This document shows positions 12,800-23,200 of a DNA stretch of 64,000 nucleotides, piece after piece. How positions within the stretch are numbered: position 1 is the first letter of the stretch; each line of letters opens with the position of its first letter. A program made the translations under genes and the position numbers. Below the pieces are notes generated by a model that searched no databases, had not been told where the DNA came from, and saw nothing but the letters and a program-made list of their open reading frames with translations. This stretch comes from Linnemannia elongata (lineage: Eukaryota > Mortierellomycota > Mortierellomycetes > Mortierellales > Mortierellaceae), in assembly GCA_036320915.1 (NCBI GenBank), contig JAXBDG010000007.1, forward strand, positions 558,001-622,000. Direction: 5' to 3'.

Positions 12800-13671
12800 G
12801 ATGTCCAGAACTAGGGGGAGGCAGGCGAGAAAAAAGCTTGAAAAATATGAAAAATGTGAAATTTGTGGAATGAGAGAATTGTGTGAAGCGAAATGGTTGA
12901 ATGAATGAAACAAAATAAAGGTTCCTTCTGAAAAGGCTTTTGGTGGAAGATAAATAGGGCTTATATAACGAAACATCGTAACAATCGTTGATACAATGGC
13001 AATCCACAGGACCCTCTCATCGACAAAAGTGTATAAAGGAGCGACCGTCTTCTTACGACAAGGAATGAGTGAAAAAATTAGAGGGCTACGGTGACAAGCC
13101 ATAAATGTCCACAATGAAGCAAAATAAGCGAAGAAACATTGTCCTTGTTTCGTCATGAGCAGCCTCCGTTCTTCAAAAGTTGGGAGTATTTATGATGCTG
13201 GTACTGTGATATTTGACAAGAAGGGAGAAAAGTAGGTTAGAGATTCGACGCGAAGTTGGGGTAGGTTATTTTTGAACGACAGTCGGAGGCTGCACATTTG
13301 AGTTGCAGAATAGGGTGCTGTACGAGGCAAGAGAGAGCCTTCAGCTCGGCTATGATAAAGAAATGTTCGCTGTGCAACATAGTTCTATGAAAAGAGTCGT
13401 GGGCGTGACCCTTCCCAGTAATCTCTGTCCGCCCCGTCATGTTTGCAGACCCTTTTTGGGTGTTTTGTTCTTCATAATCATTGGCATTGCAAGTTCGTTT
13501 CATCATATTCCTCATATTTCCTTCATTGTAAATTTGCGGCCCCGAACCCCCGCCCCCTTCCGCATTGATTTTTATTTATGTACCTTGTGCAACGGCCTGA
13601 GCGCGTTCCTGCAGCATCGCCATTGGTCGATTCGTGTGCAAGGTATGGAAAGATTCTTTTTGAAGGCTCGA
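12800..13671. other. 5' region of the Ser-rich gene and 3' flank of the SHOC1-like gene
   Basis: No supported gene. Bases up to 13156 continue the frame of the Ser-rich gene but with composition unlike the rest of it. The remainder is A/T-rich and likely contains promoter sequence for the Ser-rich gene and the 3' UTR of the SHOC1-like gene, both on the minus strand. Confidence 0.5.
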
Positions 13672-15509
13672 TTAGGACAAGGGTGTTGCCACCACCTTGT
13701 CGAAAATGGCCTGCGGTACGTTCGAAACAAAAACAAAAACAAAGCATGGCATGTTAACCAATGGTGTGTAGAGAACAACATTGACAAAGCAACACGTATG
13801 CTCAGCATTTGCCATCGTCGTTCATTTTTTTGTCACACTTTACCAGAACATTAGGATCGATGAATCGACCGACGGTCTTGCAACGCTGCTGGTGGTCCAT
13901 AGCAAAGAACTCTTTCAGAGAACAGAGGGAGAGAATCAATTGGATTGAGAATGGGTTGAATATCCGGAACGCACCTAGGAACCGTTCATGCTAAAAGAAA
14001 CAAAGAAACGACGAAGGCCAGGACGTGTACACACAGGTAAGAAAATTTGATGTCTAGAACGTCGTTGTGTGGTTTCTTAATTGATCTATGCACACGTGTA
14101 AAAATACCACCCGCAGAACATGCTCCACACATCCCTCTCTCCTCACACCTACAGTACTATCCTGATCATTCAACCAACCCCTCCAGAGCCACTCCTCAGC
14201 ATCCTGCCAACCATCCTCGTCTTTCCGGATCCCATCCCTTGCAGCCCGATCTATCCGTCTCGTTATCCCTTCTCCAATTGCTCGAACCATCCTTGCAGCG
14301 CACCGCTCATCAGATGCGAATAGAACCTGTGTCTCGAATGGGGTCTCGTCCATGGCCTCTCCTGGGTCCTGCATCCCAAACGCCTGTTGTTGACCGTTAC
14401 CCTCTTTTATTTGGTGAGTCTGATGACCAGGGAAACGATGAATCCTGGAGAGCCAGCGGGTTCGAGTCTGTGTGGATGGGACCCACGCCATGAACTGGCT
14501 CAGATACTTCATCGTCGGTCCAGTATACGGATTCGGCCGCGCCAAGATCGACAAAGGTACCGAAGGTGCTTGATGCATCCCAGTAGTAATGCGGATACTC
14601 CCCGAAGTCACCAAATGCGCAGGAGAATAGTACTCTTCAAAGATCAGCCACAGATTCTTGTACCGGGGACCGATCCTCGCCAAGGTCGCAACGAGTGTCT
14701 TCAGTCCTCCCTCGTCGTCCAATCCAGCGGCCTGGCCCAGATCTCCGAGCGGGTGGAAGAGAATGGCAGTATGTTCGTCCAGGATCAGGTCTGCCTCTAC
14801 CGGATATATCCCATCCCGACCTTGCTCTGTGTTGGGTGTCATGTCCTTTCATAGCATCAATAACAACAGAAAGGTAAAACAAATCAGTCTTCGTGTGTTG
14901 TGAAAGTGTACGATATAACCTCCGACGAAAGAGGCACTAGAATAGTGAGACTACCCTCAAGTACTCAAAGTCCCGCTCAACAAGCGAGACGCGCCCACAG
15001 TCCGGATCAACAAGCGCCTTGACAAGCGCAGTCTTCTGGATCAGCCGACTCGACGCAATATACTTGTGAGTCTCCTTGGACCCTGGCGCAGGCAAAGGAT
15101 CATACTCACGAGGAATAATCGTAGGTAAGTCTATATGCTTCGATAAAGGTTCTTTTTTGACGACCGGAGAGAGGGTAGGAGGAAGTCGTTTTGGAATGAT
15201 CGGGGTCCTTGCGCGTGGGGCAGGGATACTTGCAGTCGATGAACTTGATCTGGGCGGGTTGTTGTTGGTGGAGTAAAAGGTAGATCCGACGTCATACCCC
15301 GGGGGAGATACTGGTAGGGGTGGATATTGTTGGGGCAAGGGAGAGGATGGGGTAACTGGCGACACAGAATCAATTTTGGGTTTCTTGGAAGGTCTCGAGG
15401 ACGAGGTTGATATTGGTGCCGGTGCAGTAGTTAGGGAAGGTTTGGCGAGAGACCTCAAGGTGATGAATTTGTTAATGGCCGAGGAGGGCAGAAAGTTGGA
15501 AGATGCCAT
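13672..15509 (-). CDS. SHOC1: SHOC1/ZIP2-like XPF-fold meiotic recombination protein
   Basis: Rebuilt from four minus-strand exons: 15509-14955, 14845-14153, 13990-13844 and 13710-13672. All junctions are phase 0 and the product is 477 residues. The first ~120 residues are Ser/Pro-rich and disordered. From about 150 the protein looks like the degenerate XPF nuclease fold of SHOC1/ZIP2: IASSRLIQKTALVKALVD, then the pair LVERD and ADLILDEH, then a conserved-looking LWLIFEEYY strand. The distal exons add HERFLGAFRIFNPFSIQLIL and SLKEFFAM, which resemble the helix-hairpin-helix part that follows the nuclease fold in this family. SHOC1/Zip2 acts with Spo16 at branched DNA in meiotic crossover formation. 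The full GDX(n)ERKX3D catalytic motif of active XPF nucleases is absent, as in SHOC1. Alternatives are other inactive XPF-fold proteins such as EME1/MMS4; length and motif spacing favour SHOC1. Assignment by pattern only. Confidence 0.6.
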
Positions 15510-15677
15510 CTTGTCTTGTTTGTCCGGTTTAGCTGAGAGTTATATGGTGCGTATGAATACAGAGGGGAAGTAGGAGCGGAAATGGCAGTGAAAGATGGTA
15601 GTTGAGGCGAAGAAGAGAGGTGTTGTGAACGGAATGGTTTTTTTATTAAATAGCGAAATTGGTGGCAAATGAGACGA

Positions 15678-17153
15678 TCAAGAGGCGGTCACGGATGAAG
15701 AGGTCGAAGGAGCACCACGACGGGCACGGTTCTTGGGGATAGCATTGTCATCGCCCGCCAGCAGGGGCTCAGTCTCGCTGGTATCAAAGTCGCCATAGCC
15801 ATGGCTGGTCGCACGGTAGTGGTAGTAGATACACATCACAAGGAGCGTGCCCTGGAGACATCCCGTCACTGCATACACAATCCATGTCGTCCAGTTGGCT
15901 CCTGGACGAAGTGCCAACGACAGCGTCAACAGTGCTGCTCCTGGGGTCTGCATCAACATCATTGGGATACTCAATGCTCCCACAGACTATGTGACCAGAA
16001 GAGGAAGAGTAGTTAGACACAAGAAGGATCTTATGTGTTCATGCATATGTGTATATGCATTCGTTCCTACTTTGTCAGATCAGATCTTTTGACAAAGAGA
16101 TGGAGAGGAAGAAGGTGAGTTGACGAACCTTGCGCTTGAATGTCCTGATAATCTGAGGCACATACTGAATGGTCGCCAAGACGACACTAGTGATGCCCAA
16201 GAAGCTTGCCCATCCAGATGTCCAGGGGTTCTCGGGCCCGCCCACAAAGGACAGCATGTAGATGGTGACCAGGAGGGCGATAAAGAAGTGACCTCCAACC
16301 ACATGGGCAATGATCAAAGAGAGAGTCCACTCTTTGGAGCGGGTTGTCCTGTCCAGTTCCTCAGAGACCTTCTTGCGGGCTGGGTAATAGATCAGGAAAA
16401 GAACGAAGCTAAATGGGAAATAACAAGGAAGTGTAGTTTCGAATCAATACGGACATTCCGGGTTTGCTTTCACTGTTCCACCTTCTCCTGGTCGCCACAA
16501 CGTTTGTTATTGTTCTTTGTCAAGAAAAAAAAAAGGGCATGACGACGCGAGAGGAGAGACTTACACCAGACCAAACATCAAAAACTGAACTCCGAGCTGT
16601 GCAATACCCAGCGTGCTTTCCAGACAGGGTCCAAGGCTCTAATGATTGTAGTCAAATGAAACCATCAGCAAGACTGCGCTCCAACAACCAGGAGGCGGAT
16701 ATCCTTTTGTTCGCACAAAGAGTCATTGACTTACAAGGACCTTGCAGCACATGATAACCTTCCACTGTAGGATGACAATGTTCAAAAAGGTCGAGCTGGC
16801 AGAGATGCAGCCAAGCAACAGAAACCATGGACTGATACCATCACTGGTTTTTTTGTGGATAATGCGAAAGTGCTATAAAGATTGACCATAATACGGCGTT
16901 AAAAGTGCCAGGAGCAGGAGTTAAAAAACCAAAATGCCAAGGGTGCTATGGGTGATAAATAGCGTTTTCCTTGGCAAGTCCGACAACACAGTGTCTAGGT
17001 GTAAGGAGGTACCTGAGGCAGGTAAGAGACGACCATGCCGACGAGGATAAAGAGCGAGAGGGCGAGTTCAAAGTCGCTGTGGTGAGGGAGACATTCGCCA
17101 GGCTGGGGAATAGGCTCGTCAGGGCCAAAGGCCCATGGTTTGAGTACCGACAT
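15678..17153 (-). CDS. PQ-loop repeat seven-helix membrane protein
   Basis: Exons 17153-17013, 16872-16735, 16638-16565, 16408-16129 and 15986-15678 join in phase to 313 residues. Both PQ-loop signatures are present: ALSLFILVGMVVSYLPQHFR near residue 45 and SVVLATIQYVPQIIRTFKRK near residue 205, the second followed by VGALSIPMM. Between and after them are hydrophobic helices, for about seven in all, and a polar C-terminal tail containing ETEPLL, an acidic dileucine-type sorting signal. Proteins of this fold (cystinosin, Ypq, SWEET relatives) export amino acids, sugars or other small solutes, often from the vacuole or lysosome. The dileucine signal makes a vacuolar site plausible, but the substrate cannot be read from sequence. 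The start is the first ATG in frame with the conserved segment; the upstream in-frame ATG at 17324 gives a low-complexity extension I take to be leader. It is divergent from DSN1. Confidence 0.85.
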
Positions 17154-17909
17154 GACTTGTAGAAGCCCTTTTATGACGTCGAACGAGAAGGTGGGGGAGA
17201 AGAAAGGTAGGGGTGCTGGCGTTGAAGGAAGGGTGGAGTGGTGCAAATGAAAAGGGTAAGGAAGAGTAAGAAAAATAAAGGAATGAGTAAAAAGTAGTAA
17301 GGAGACGAGTGAGTAAGTGTGCAACGGGTGACAAGGGATGGACGAGTCAGGTCGTCCAAGGTCAAGGTCAGGTCAGGTCACTTCAAAAAAAAAGGGTCAA
17401 CCAAGAGAGCCTGTTAAGTTGTGAGTGGGAGCAAGGAGGCATTCGCGCTGGTGCTCAGCCAGCCCTCCAATCAAAGTTGGAAAGGATCACCTGACCCTAA
17501 GCGAGCGCGTGTGACGTCACAATCTTTCGCGAAAAATTGGACTTCATCGTTTTTTCTTGATTGTTTGTTTGCAAAGTGAGAAAAGATAGAAAGCACATGA
17601 AGAGAACTCGTTCGCTATTTCCTCCCCACTCCCCTCTCTCTCACACTCTGCTCCATCTTCCCACCACCACCTCCCCTCTATCCATCAACACTATCAACGC
17701 GTAGAAAACAAGCCCGAACCGACATACCCCATCACCCTCCAACAGGAACAACACAAAAACAAAAAGATTAAAGAACGAGTCCCCAGTAGATTCATCGGCA
17801 CGTTACCTTTCTTTTGAGGATTCCTTTAAAGCCTCCACCAGTCACGTCCTGAACCACCATACCCCCCACTCCCTCCACACTCTCATACCCGCACCTTCCT
17901 CTCGCCATC
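17154..17909. promoter_or_regulatory. Divergent promoter between the PQ-loop gene and DSN1
   Basis: 756 nt shared by two start codons facing away from each other. Recognisable sites: CCAAT at 17467-17471, the full CRE palindrome TGACGTCA at 17512-17519, the palindrome TTTCGCGAAA at 17525-17534 (SBF/E2F-like), ACGCGT (an MluI cell-cycle box) at 17697-17702, and a tandem GGTCA array at 17358-17380. The stretch before DSN1 is pyrimidine- then C/A-rich, as expected for a fungal leader. Binding is inferred from motifs only. Confidence 0.5.
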
Positions 17910-20190
17910 ATGCCGCCACGAGGCACCACAAAGGTCGTCAGGGCCGCAAAGAAGAGGAAGAATGTCGACCGAAGCGACGACGAGACCGATTCTGACTTTG
18001 ACTATACCCACTACACCAAGCAACGGAACACCTCAAAGCAAAAGCCTCGCCAGGAACGCCAGGAACATAGCTCAAAGGTCCAAGTCGTCCGCTCCACCCA
18101 CAAGCAGAAGCAACACGCTGTCCCCTCACTCTCGGCATCGGACAGCCCTTCGCCGCCAGCCGACAGCTGGAGAGCAGAGCTTTCCGAGATGGTACGACAC
18201 CTCTCTCAGCGCAACGTTTCTGTTTTCTGAAATGGAACAGTAATCCGATGCATTTTTTTTGTTCGCTCTGTTGTGGAGACGATTTGCAAGAGACACACCG
18301 TTGAAAGAGCCGGACACTCACACCATTTCTTTCATCTTAACCCTTACTACACTCTTTTAGAAGCGAGCCAAGCGATGTACGTTATCACCGCCTGTTTCTT
18401 TTTGACTTAGTCGAAGTACTTCTTTCACAGGATAAAAACGATACTAAAACCCTGTTTCTCGCTTCGCCCATGATATCTATAGTCACGGAGGACGATCGAG
18501 GATTCGTGTTTACAAGGAAAAAGAAGATTGCAGTGGAAGCAGTACCAGAAGTATCAAAACCCGTTCGCAGTAGATATGTCGTTGATGACAGCCCCGTACA
18601 TTCCACACCTCTCCGACCGCCGACGCCAGAACGGACACCCTCCAAGGACAAAAGCCGCCGAGGAGCATTGGCTTCATCCACTCGGCAAGTACCTTCTGTG
18701 GACCTATCGACACCTCGCAATGCGCGCCGACTTACTTTCCAGACGCCTGATAACTTTGTGGAAACGGACGTCGTCATTCCTATGAGAGAGACACCCACAA
18801 TCAACAAGAACAAGGACTTGCGGAGCGCCAACAGGAGGTCAAGTTTGACCATGCGCGGTAAACGCGCTTCTTCCATCGGAAATGGATTTACAGGTGCGTA
18901 ATAATACAATGAGTGTACCCTGGAGAAAATCATGATCACTGTCATTGTGCACAGTTGTCTCTGAGAGTCCTTACCTCTGCGTAAAGAATGGGCGAGTTCT
19001 ATACGCGATGGATACCAGACCTGTTGGCATGATTTCAATAACTCACTCCATGTTCATTTCATTTATTATTCTAATCCTTTTTGATTAGCTCTCCCACATC
19101 CGTCAGTGGACCCAAAGACATTCTTCCGACATATTTCTGCAGACGACCCGGCTCCCATTCGGATGAAGCAATTGATGGCATGGTGTGCGAGAATTTCGAT
19201 CGACAAACAGCGGAGTAAGTCTCAGACGGCTCTCAAGATTGCGAAGGGGGTGGAGGAAGAAGTGTTGGCAATGTTGATCTCGGGACAGCTTAGCGTTTCA
19301 TGGTATAGCCGACCCCTGGACAAGGACCCGATCCGGACGGCGCCTAAAAAGCCCCATCAACAGAACACGGAGAACATGCGGAAACTGAGGGAATGTGAGG
19401 CTCAGATTGCAAAGTTGCGCAAGGAGGACGAGGATTGGACAAAAGTGATCAGCTCTTTCAACACCTTCCATGCGGCGCTGTTGGATAGCGGGGCGAAGCT
19501 TCCGCCAGGCAATGAACCGGTATTCATGCCAGAGTCCTTTGTGGAGGAGATTGACCTAAATCTGCTGACGGCGGATGAGAGGAGTCTTTGGGAGAAACAT
19601 TGCAAACCTAAGGAGGGGGCCTCTACACCGGGCAAGTCACCGAAATCAGGGGCTCAAGCCAACGGCGCTGGGCAATCTAGACGCGATAGCAACAAGTGGA
19701 TGACCGAAATGATGAGCACCCTAGAAACCGAGGTAAGCCTCTCTATGGTGTTGCACGAGTCCTTTTTTTGTCCGAAGAATATTCTTATGTGATGATACGC
19801 GTTGTCTGACGACATGGTTCATTGTTTACTATGTAATAGGTGGATAGTCTTCGGGATACGCTGTATTCTGCATCTCGGTTCGACAAGATGGCTAAACAAT
19901 ACACGGACCAGGTGCTGGAGCAGATTGCGCTGGCATTGGACGAACGGCAACACCCGCGGACGATGGAGAGTAGTATACCCCTGCTGGCGGGGATCCAGAC
20001 ATCCTCTTCCTCTACTTCTTCTTCTCTTCTTTCGGCTGCGGGTGCTAAGGATGGCTCCATACCAACAACAAAATCGGCATTATCTAGTACTCGGGCAGGC
20101 GGCATTGGTAGCAGTGGTGGTGGCTTTGGTCCTGATAGCATAGATGATCCACGGCAGATTTTGCGCGCCTTGTCACGACTTAGCCTATAA
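17910..20190 (+). CDS. DSN1: DSN1/Mis13, kinetochore MIND (Mis12) complex subunit
   Basis: Exons 17910-18191, 18431-18893, 19089-19732 and 19840-20190 give 579 residues. An alternative adds a 16-nt micro-exon at 18361-18376 and moves the next acceptor to 18411. It keeps frame and inserts 12 residues, but needs a 34-nt intron. Dsn1 is a subunit of the four-protein Mis12 complex that links CENP-C and the inner centromere to Ndc80. The diagnostic block is present: the basic phospho-site segment RRSSLTMRGKRASS, then ALPHPSVDPKTFFRHI and RMKQLMAWCARI. In yeast and vertebrates Aurora B phosphorylates the equivalent serines to control CENP-C binding. A coiled coil follows (residues about 340-380) and a second helical part in the last exon (VDSLRDTLYSASRFDKM). 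The N-terminus is disordered, basic and acidic. The C-terminus ends in a Ser/Gly-rich tail. Confidence 0.9.
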
Positions 20191-21249
20191 TGCAGTCTGC
20201 CGAGTTTCATGAACATCGCCGACGAGTCATGGCAATAGAGCACCATTATCACCCAACGAATAAACCCTAATAACCCTAACAACATCCACTGTTTTCGGCA
20301 TTGGCGTTGTAAAATGATGGAAAGGATGAATGGTCTTGCTTGTAAGTATGTACTTTGCAAGGTAAATGGTTTATGTGTAGCTAGAAAAAAAAAAAGGTAC
20401 ATGGCGTCCTTTTCTCATATGCAGCAAAAAGATGCAATAGTTGAAAAAAGAAGTTTGAACCAATGGGATAGAGTGGAATATCAGTCCACTTACTTCACAC
20501 TTTTTATTCACACCATATCCCCGTCCGCTTATCGGGCATATGCACATTATCCGTTCCTCCGCCCAATGCTCTTTTTTTCTTTCTTCACTCTCAGATGGCG
20601 CCCTGTTGCTTTGCGGGGGTCCATAGAGCATCATCATCATATCATCAGATTTATTATTTTTTTTTCTTTCTGTTGGTGTTTAGAAACTTTAGTCCTCAAC
20701 TCCGCGAAAGTGAGAGAGGGAAGAAAAAAGTCAGTGTGTGTCTGAGTGCAATGTGCCTGAGACGCTTTTACTGGCTGATGAAAGATTTTTCTCCAATCAT
20801 TTTGGATGGGTTGGATTAGTTGCGCGATATGGAGATATGTAGTAGGAGGAGGATGAAGAAGAGGAGGATGATGAGACATTTTGACCCCGTCTCTCCTCCT
20901 CCTCCTCCTTCTTACTCCTCTGATTGTACTCTGTTCTGTTCGGCCGACTTTTTTGAGCGTCCGAGAAAACAGGAGAAAAAGAAGGAGAGCCAGGCCGACG
21001 CTCAGGTAATCCACAAAGAACAAAACAAAGAAATGCGCCACAACATGCCCTTGATATAACACCCATGCTTTCAGAGGTTGGAATTGACTGGTTTTTAATG
21101 CTGGGTAAGAGAGAAGAGATAAGAGGAGGAGGAGAAGGGAGTAGGTATCGATATGCGGACTTGAATAAGAATAAGTGAAGCTAATAAGCGTCTGTACTGA
21201 CAAAAAGAACAAAGCGAGAAAAGAGAAAAAAAAACCCACTTTCTCGCTT
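20191..21249. other. Convergent intergenic region between DSN1 and VTC1
   Basis: About 1.06 kb between two converging stop codons. Open frames here (for example 20637-21263 minus) are built from A/T- and purine-rich low complexity and show no domain. It contains the near-telomeric-like string ACCCTAATAACCCTAAC at about 20263-20280, which is too short to be a telomere repeat. Nothing else recognised. Confidence 0.5.
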
Positions 21250-21663
21250 CTAATGAGCTTCACTGAATCTCAATCCAAAGTTAATCAAGATAGCGGCAAG
21301 AATAAAGACACACAAAACCGTTGGTCCAAAACGATCATCATAAGGTCCAGGAAGGCGCTTCCTAATCCTATCCGCTCTCCAGTGAAAGGTCGCCAAGGCA
21401 TAGATCATCACCACCATCGCCACGAATGTGAAAACACCAGCAGAGATCCGACCGATCCGATCTCCAAAGTTCAAGAGACCAATGGCGAGGGATCCGAGGA
21501 GGACGGTAAAGTTGAGCCAGGAGAGGAAGGTACGTTCGTTGGCAAAGAAGACTTTGGGTTCGACGCGGACGGGGAGGGCGATACGCTTTCCGGGGGTTGC
21601 TTGGAGGAGCGGTTGGGTTGAGGAGGCCTCGGGCATGGTGGTTGAGTGGACGTGTCCTGACAT
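21250..21663 (-). CDS. VTC1: VTC1, vacuolar transporter chaperone small subunit
   Basis: Uninterrupted 137-residue frame. VTC1 is a three-helix membrane subunit of the VTC polyphosphate polymerase complex in the vacuole or acidocalcisome membrane. It forms the channel that carries polyphosphate made by the Vtc4 catalytic head. Visible: a short polar N-terminus; the conserved [20 protein letters not shown] segment of the DUF202/VTC family at residues ~33-52; and three hydrophobic helices (about 53-70, 76-96 and 113-133) with the Arg-rich linker [20 protein letters not shown] between the second and third. Length matches yeast Vtc1 (129). Unlike its neighbours the coding region has no intron. 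Confidence 0.95.
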   Translation of the reverse strand: MSGHVHSTTMPEASSTQPLLQATPGKRIALPVRVEPKVFFANERTFLSWLNFTVLLGSLAIGLLNFGDRIGRISAGVFTFVAMVVMIYALATFHWRADRIRKRLPGPYDDRFGPTVLCVFILAAILINFGLRFSEAH

Positions 21664-22841
21664 TATGTATATGTATGCGGTGTATGTGTTCCTGAGGGTG
21701 TGTTTGTGGTTGGGAGGTTGGAGGTCGTTACAAAAGAGGTTTGAGTTGGTGATTTGTCCGTGTGTGTGTGTGAGAGAGAAGCGAACTACGGATGATACCG
21801 AGGGAGAGAAAAGAGTCCGAGTGTTAGTTACTTTGTTATATTTTTGTTTCTTCTTGAAGATTGAATGCAGCGTAGGATGACTGCAGTAGGGTAACAGCGA
21901 TGCAGCAGTGAGTTGGTGGCTGGTTCTCTTGCAATGGGCAAGCAGACTGTACCTAATCAGGAGGGAGGGAGGGAGAGAGGGAGAGAGGGAGAGGAGTGAG
22001 TGAATGGGAGAAGAGTGGGGAGTGAAAGAGGGGGAGGAGAAGAAGAATGATGTGAAGAAGTTAAAAAAGTGAAAACAAGAGAGAGAGAGAGAAAAATAAA
22101 GTCAAATAACTCGCCTTCTTTTTGCTTGACCCATTCACACGGCCCACCTCGCCACACAGTCCTCCTTTCTTCCTTCGTGTCTGACAAAATATGGCTTTCT
22201 TTGGTTTAGACGGATCTGAAAAGAGAAGCGACGAGAGATGATTGCAAGATATACCTCCTTTTCATTCATTCTCTCTCTCTCTCTCTCTTTACTCTAACCA
22301 TCGCATCCTCCTTCTTGCCATCTTTTTGTTCCTGTCCATCATCAACATCAACATCACTTCCTCGCTGCCTTGACCTTCTATCTATCTATCTATCTCTTAA
22401 CCAAAGTAGAAAACATATCCTCCCAAACTCCCCTCCATCGATGGATGTCTGAGCAACAGACACACTCTGCAGAGGGAGGAGAATCAAACACAAAAAAAAC
22501 GGTCAGATTCGATGGCCGGCGCACGTTCCCAGACCACGCTCTCCCATAGGCCCGCTTCTTTTTCTTCGTCAAAAACAAAAAAACGCACTCAGACTCAGAT
22601 CGCAAAAAAAAATCCATGAACATTACCCATTTGAATATCAATCATCCATCCACCCATTCGCCCTACTCGACGCACACACTTGCACAAAACAGCCAGCCAG
22701 TACCTACTCAACCTAACTTAACTCGTAAGCATCAGGAACAAAATACCCCTACCCTGGGATATTCCTTTTTCAAATAGCAATCCATGCCATCTCATCGTGC
22801 CCTCTTCTTATTTTACCTCTCCGCCTCTATCCTGTCCATCT

Positions 22842-22876
<35 letters not shown>

Positions 22877-23200
22877 GTCCTCTTCATCGATGATCTACTT
22901 ATTGACTCCGTCACTCAGTCCGTACTATGCTACACTCAGCATTGATCATATTTGCAGTGCTCAGCAGCTGCCCTTTCGAATTGAGTACATGAAAGTTCAA
23001 GTTGAGATTGTATTTTGTATTTGAAAGGGGGGGTTTTTTTTGCAATGAGTGAAAAGCAAGAAGTAAGAGAGACGCACTACAAACAGACATGAAAAATGAT
23101 CGATATCTAAAGATGGTGTGAAAAAAAATAAGTGTAATGAAAGAGGATGGGTGCGATCTGGAGGAAAGCAGACACGGACGGGCAGATGTTAGCCGTCTGT
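21664..23200. other. Region upstream of VTC1, downstream of ARB1
   Basis: 1.54 kb without a gene. It holds purine-rich (GGGA)n stretches at about 21958-22000, a (CT)n tract at about 22271-22288, a (CTAT)n tract at about 22377-22395 and a T run of about 29 at 22845-22873. Both flanking genes are on the minus strand, so it contains the ARB1 3' end and the VTC1 promoter. I saw no convincing PHO-type CACGTG box near the VTC1 start. Confidence 0.5.

Noticed and set aside
12800..13156. N-terminal extension of the Ser-rich protein beginning MTKQGQ
   Set aside because: It is in frame, but composition differs sharply (Phe/Ile/Ser from A/T-rich DNA), as expected of translated 5' UTR; the ATG at 12799 starts the part with matching composition.
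13303..13854. 183-codon plus-strand frame
   Set aside because: It overlaps the two distal exons of the SHOC1-like gene on the other strand and shows no domain.
20263..20280. ACCCTAATAACCCTAAC string resembling telomere repeat
   Set aside because: Fewer than three units and inside ordinary genic DNA; chance or a remnant too short to interpret.
22510..22530. GCACGTTC as a PHO-type element for VTC1
   Set aside because: It is a weak variant about 860 nt from the start codon with no second site.
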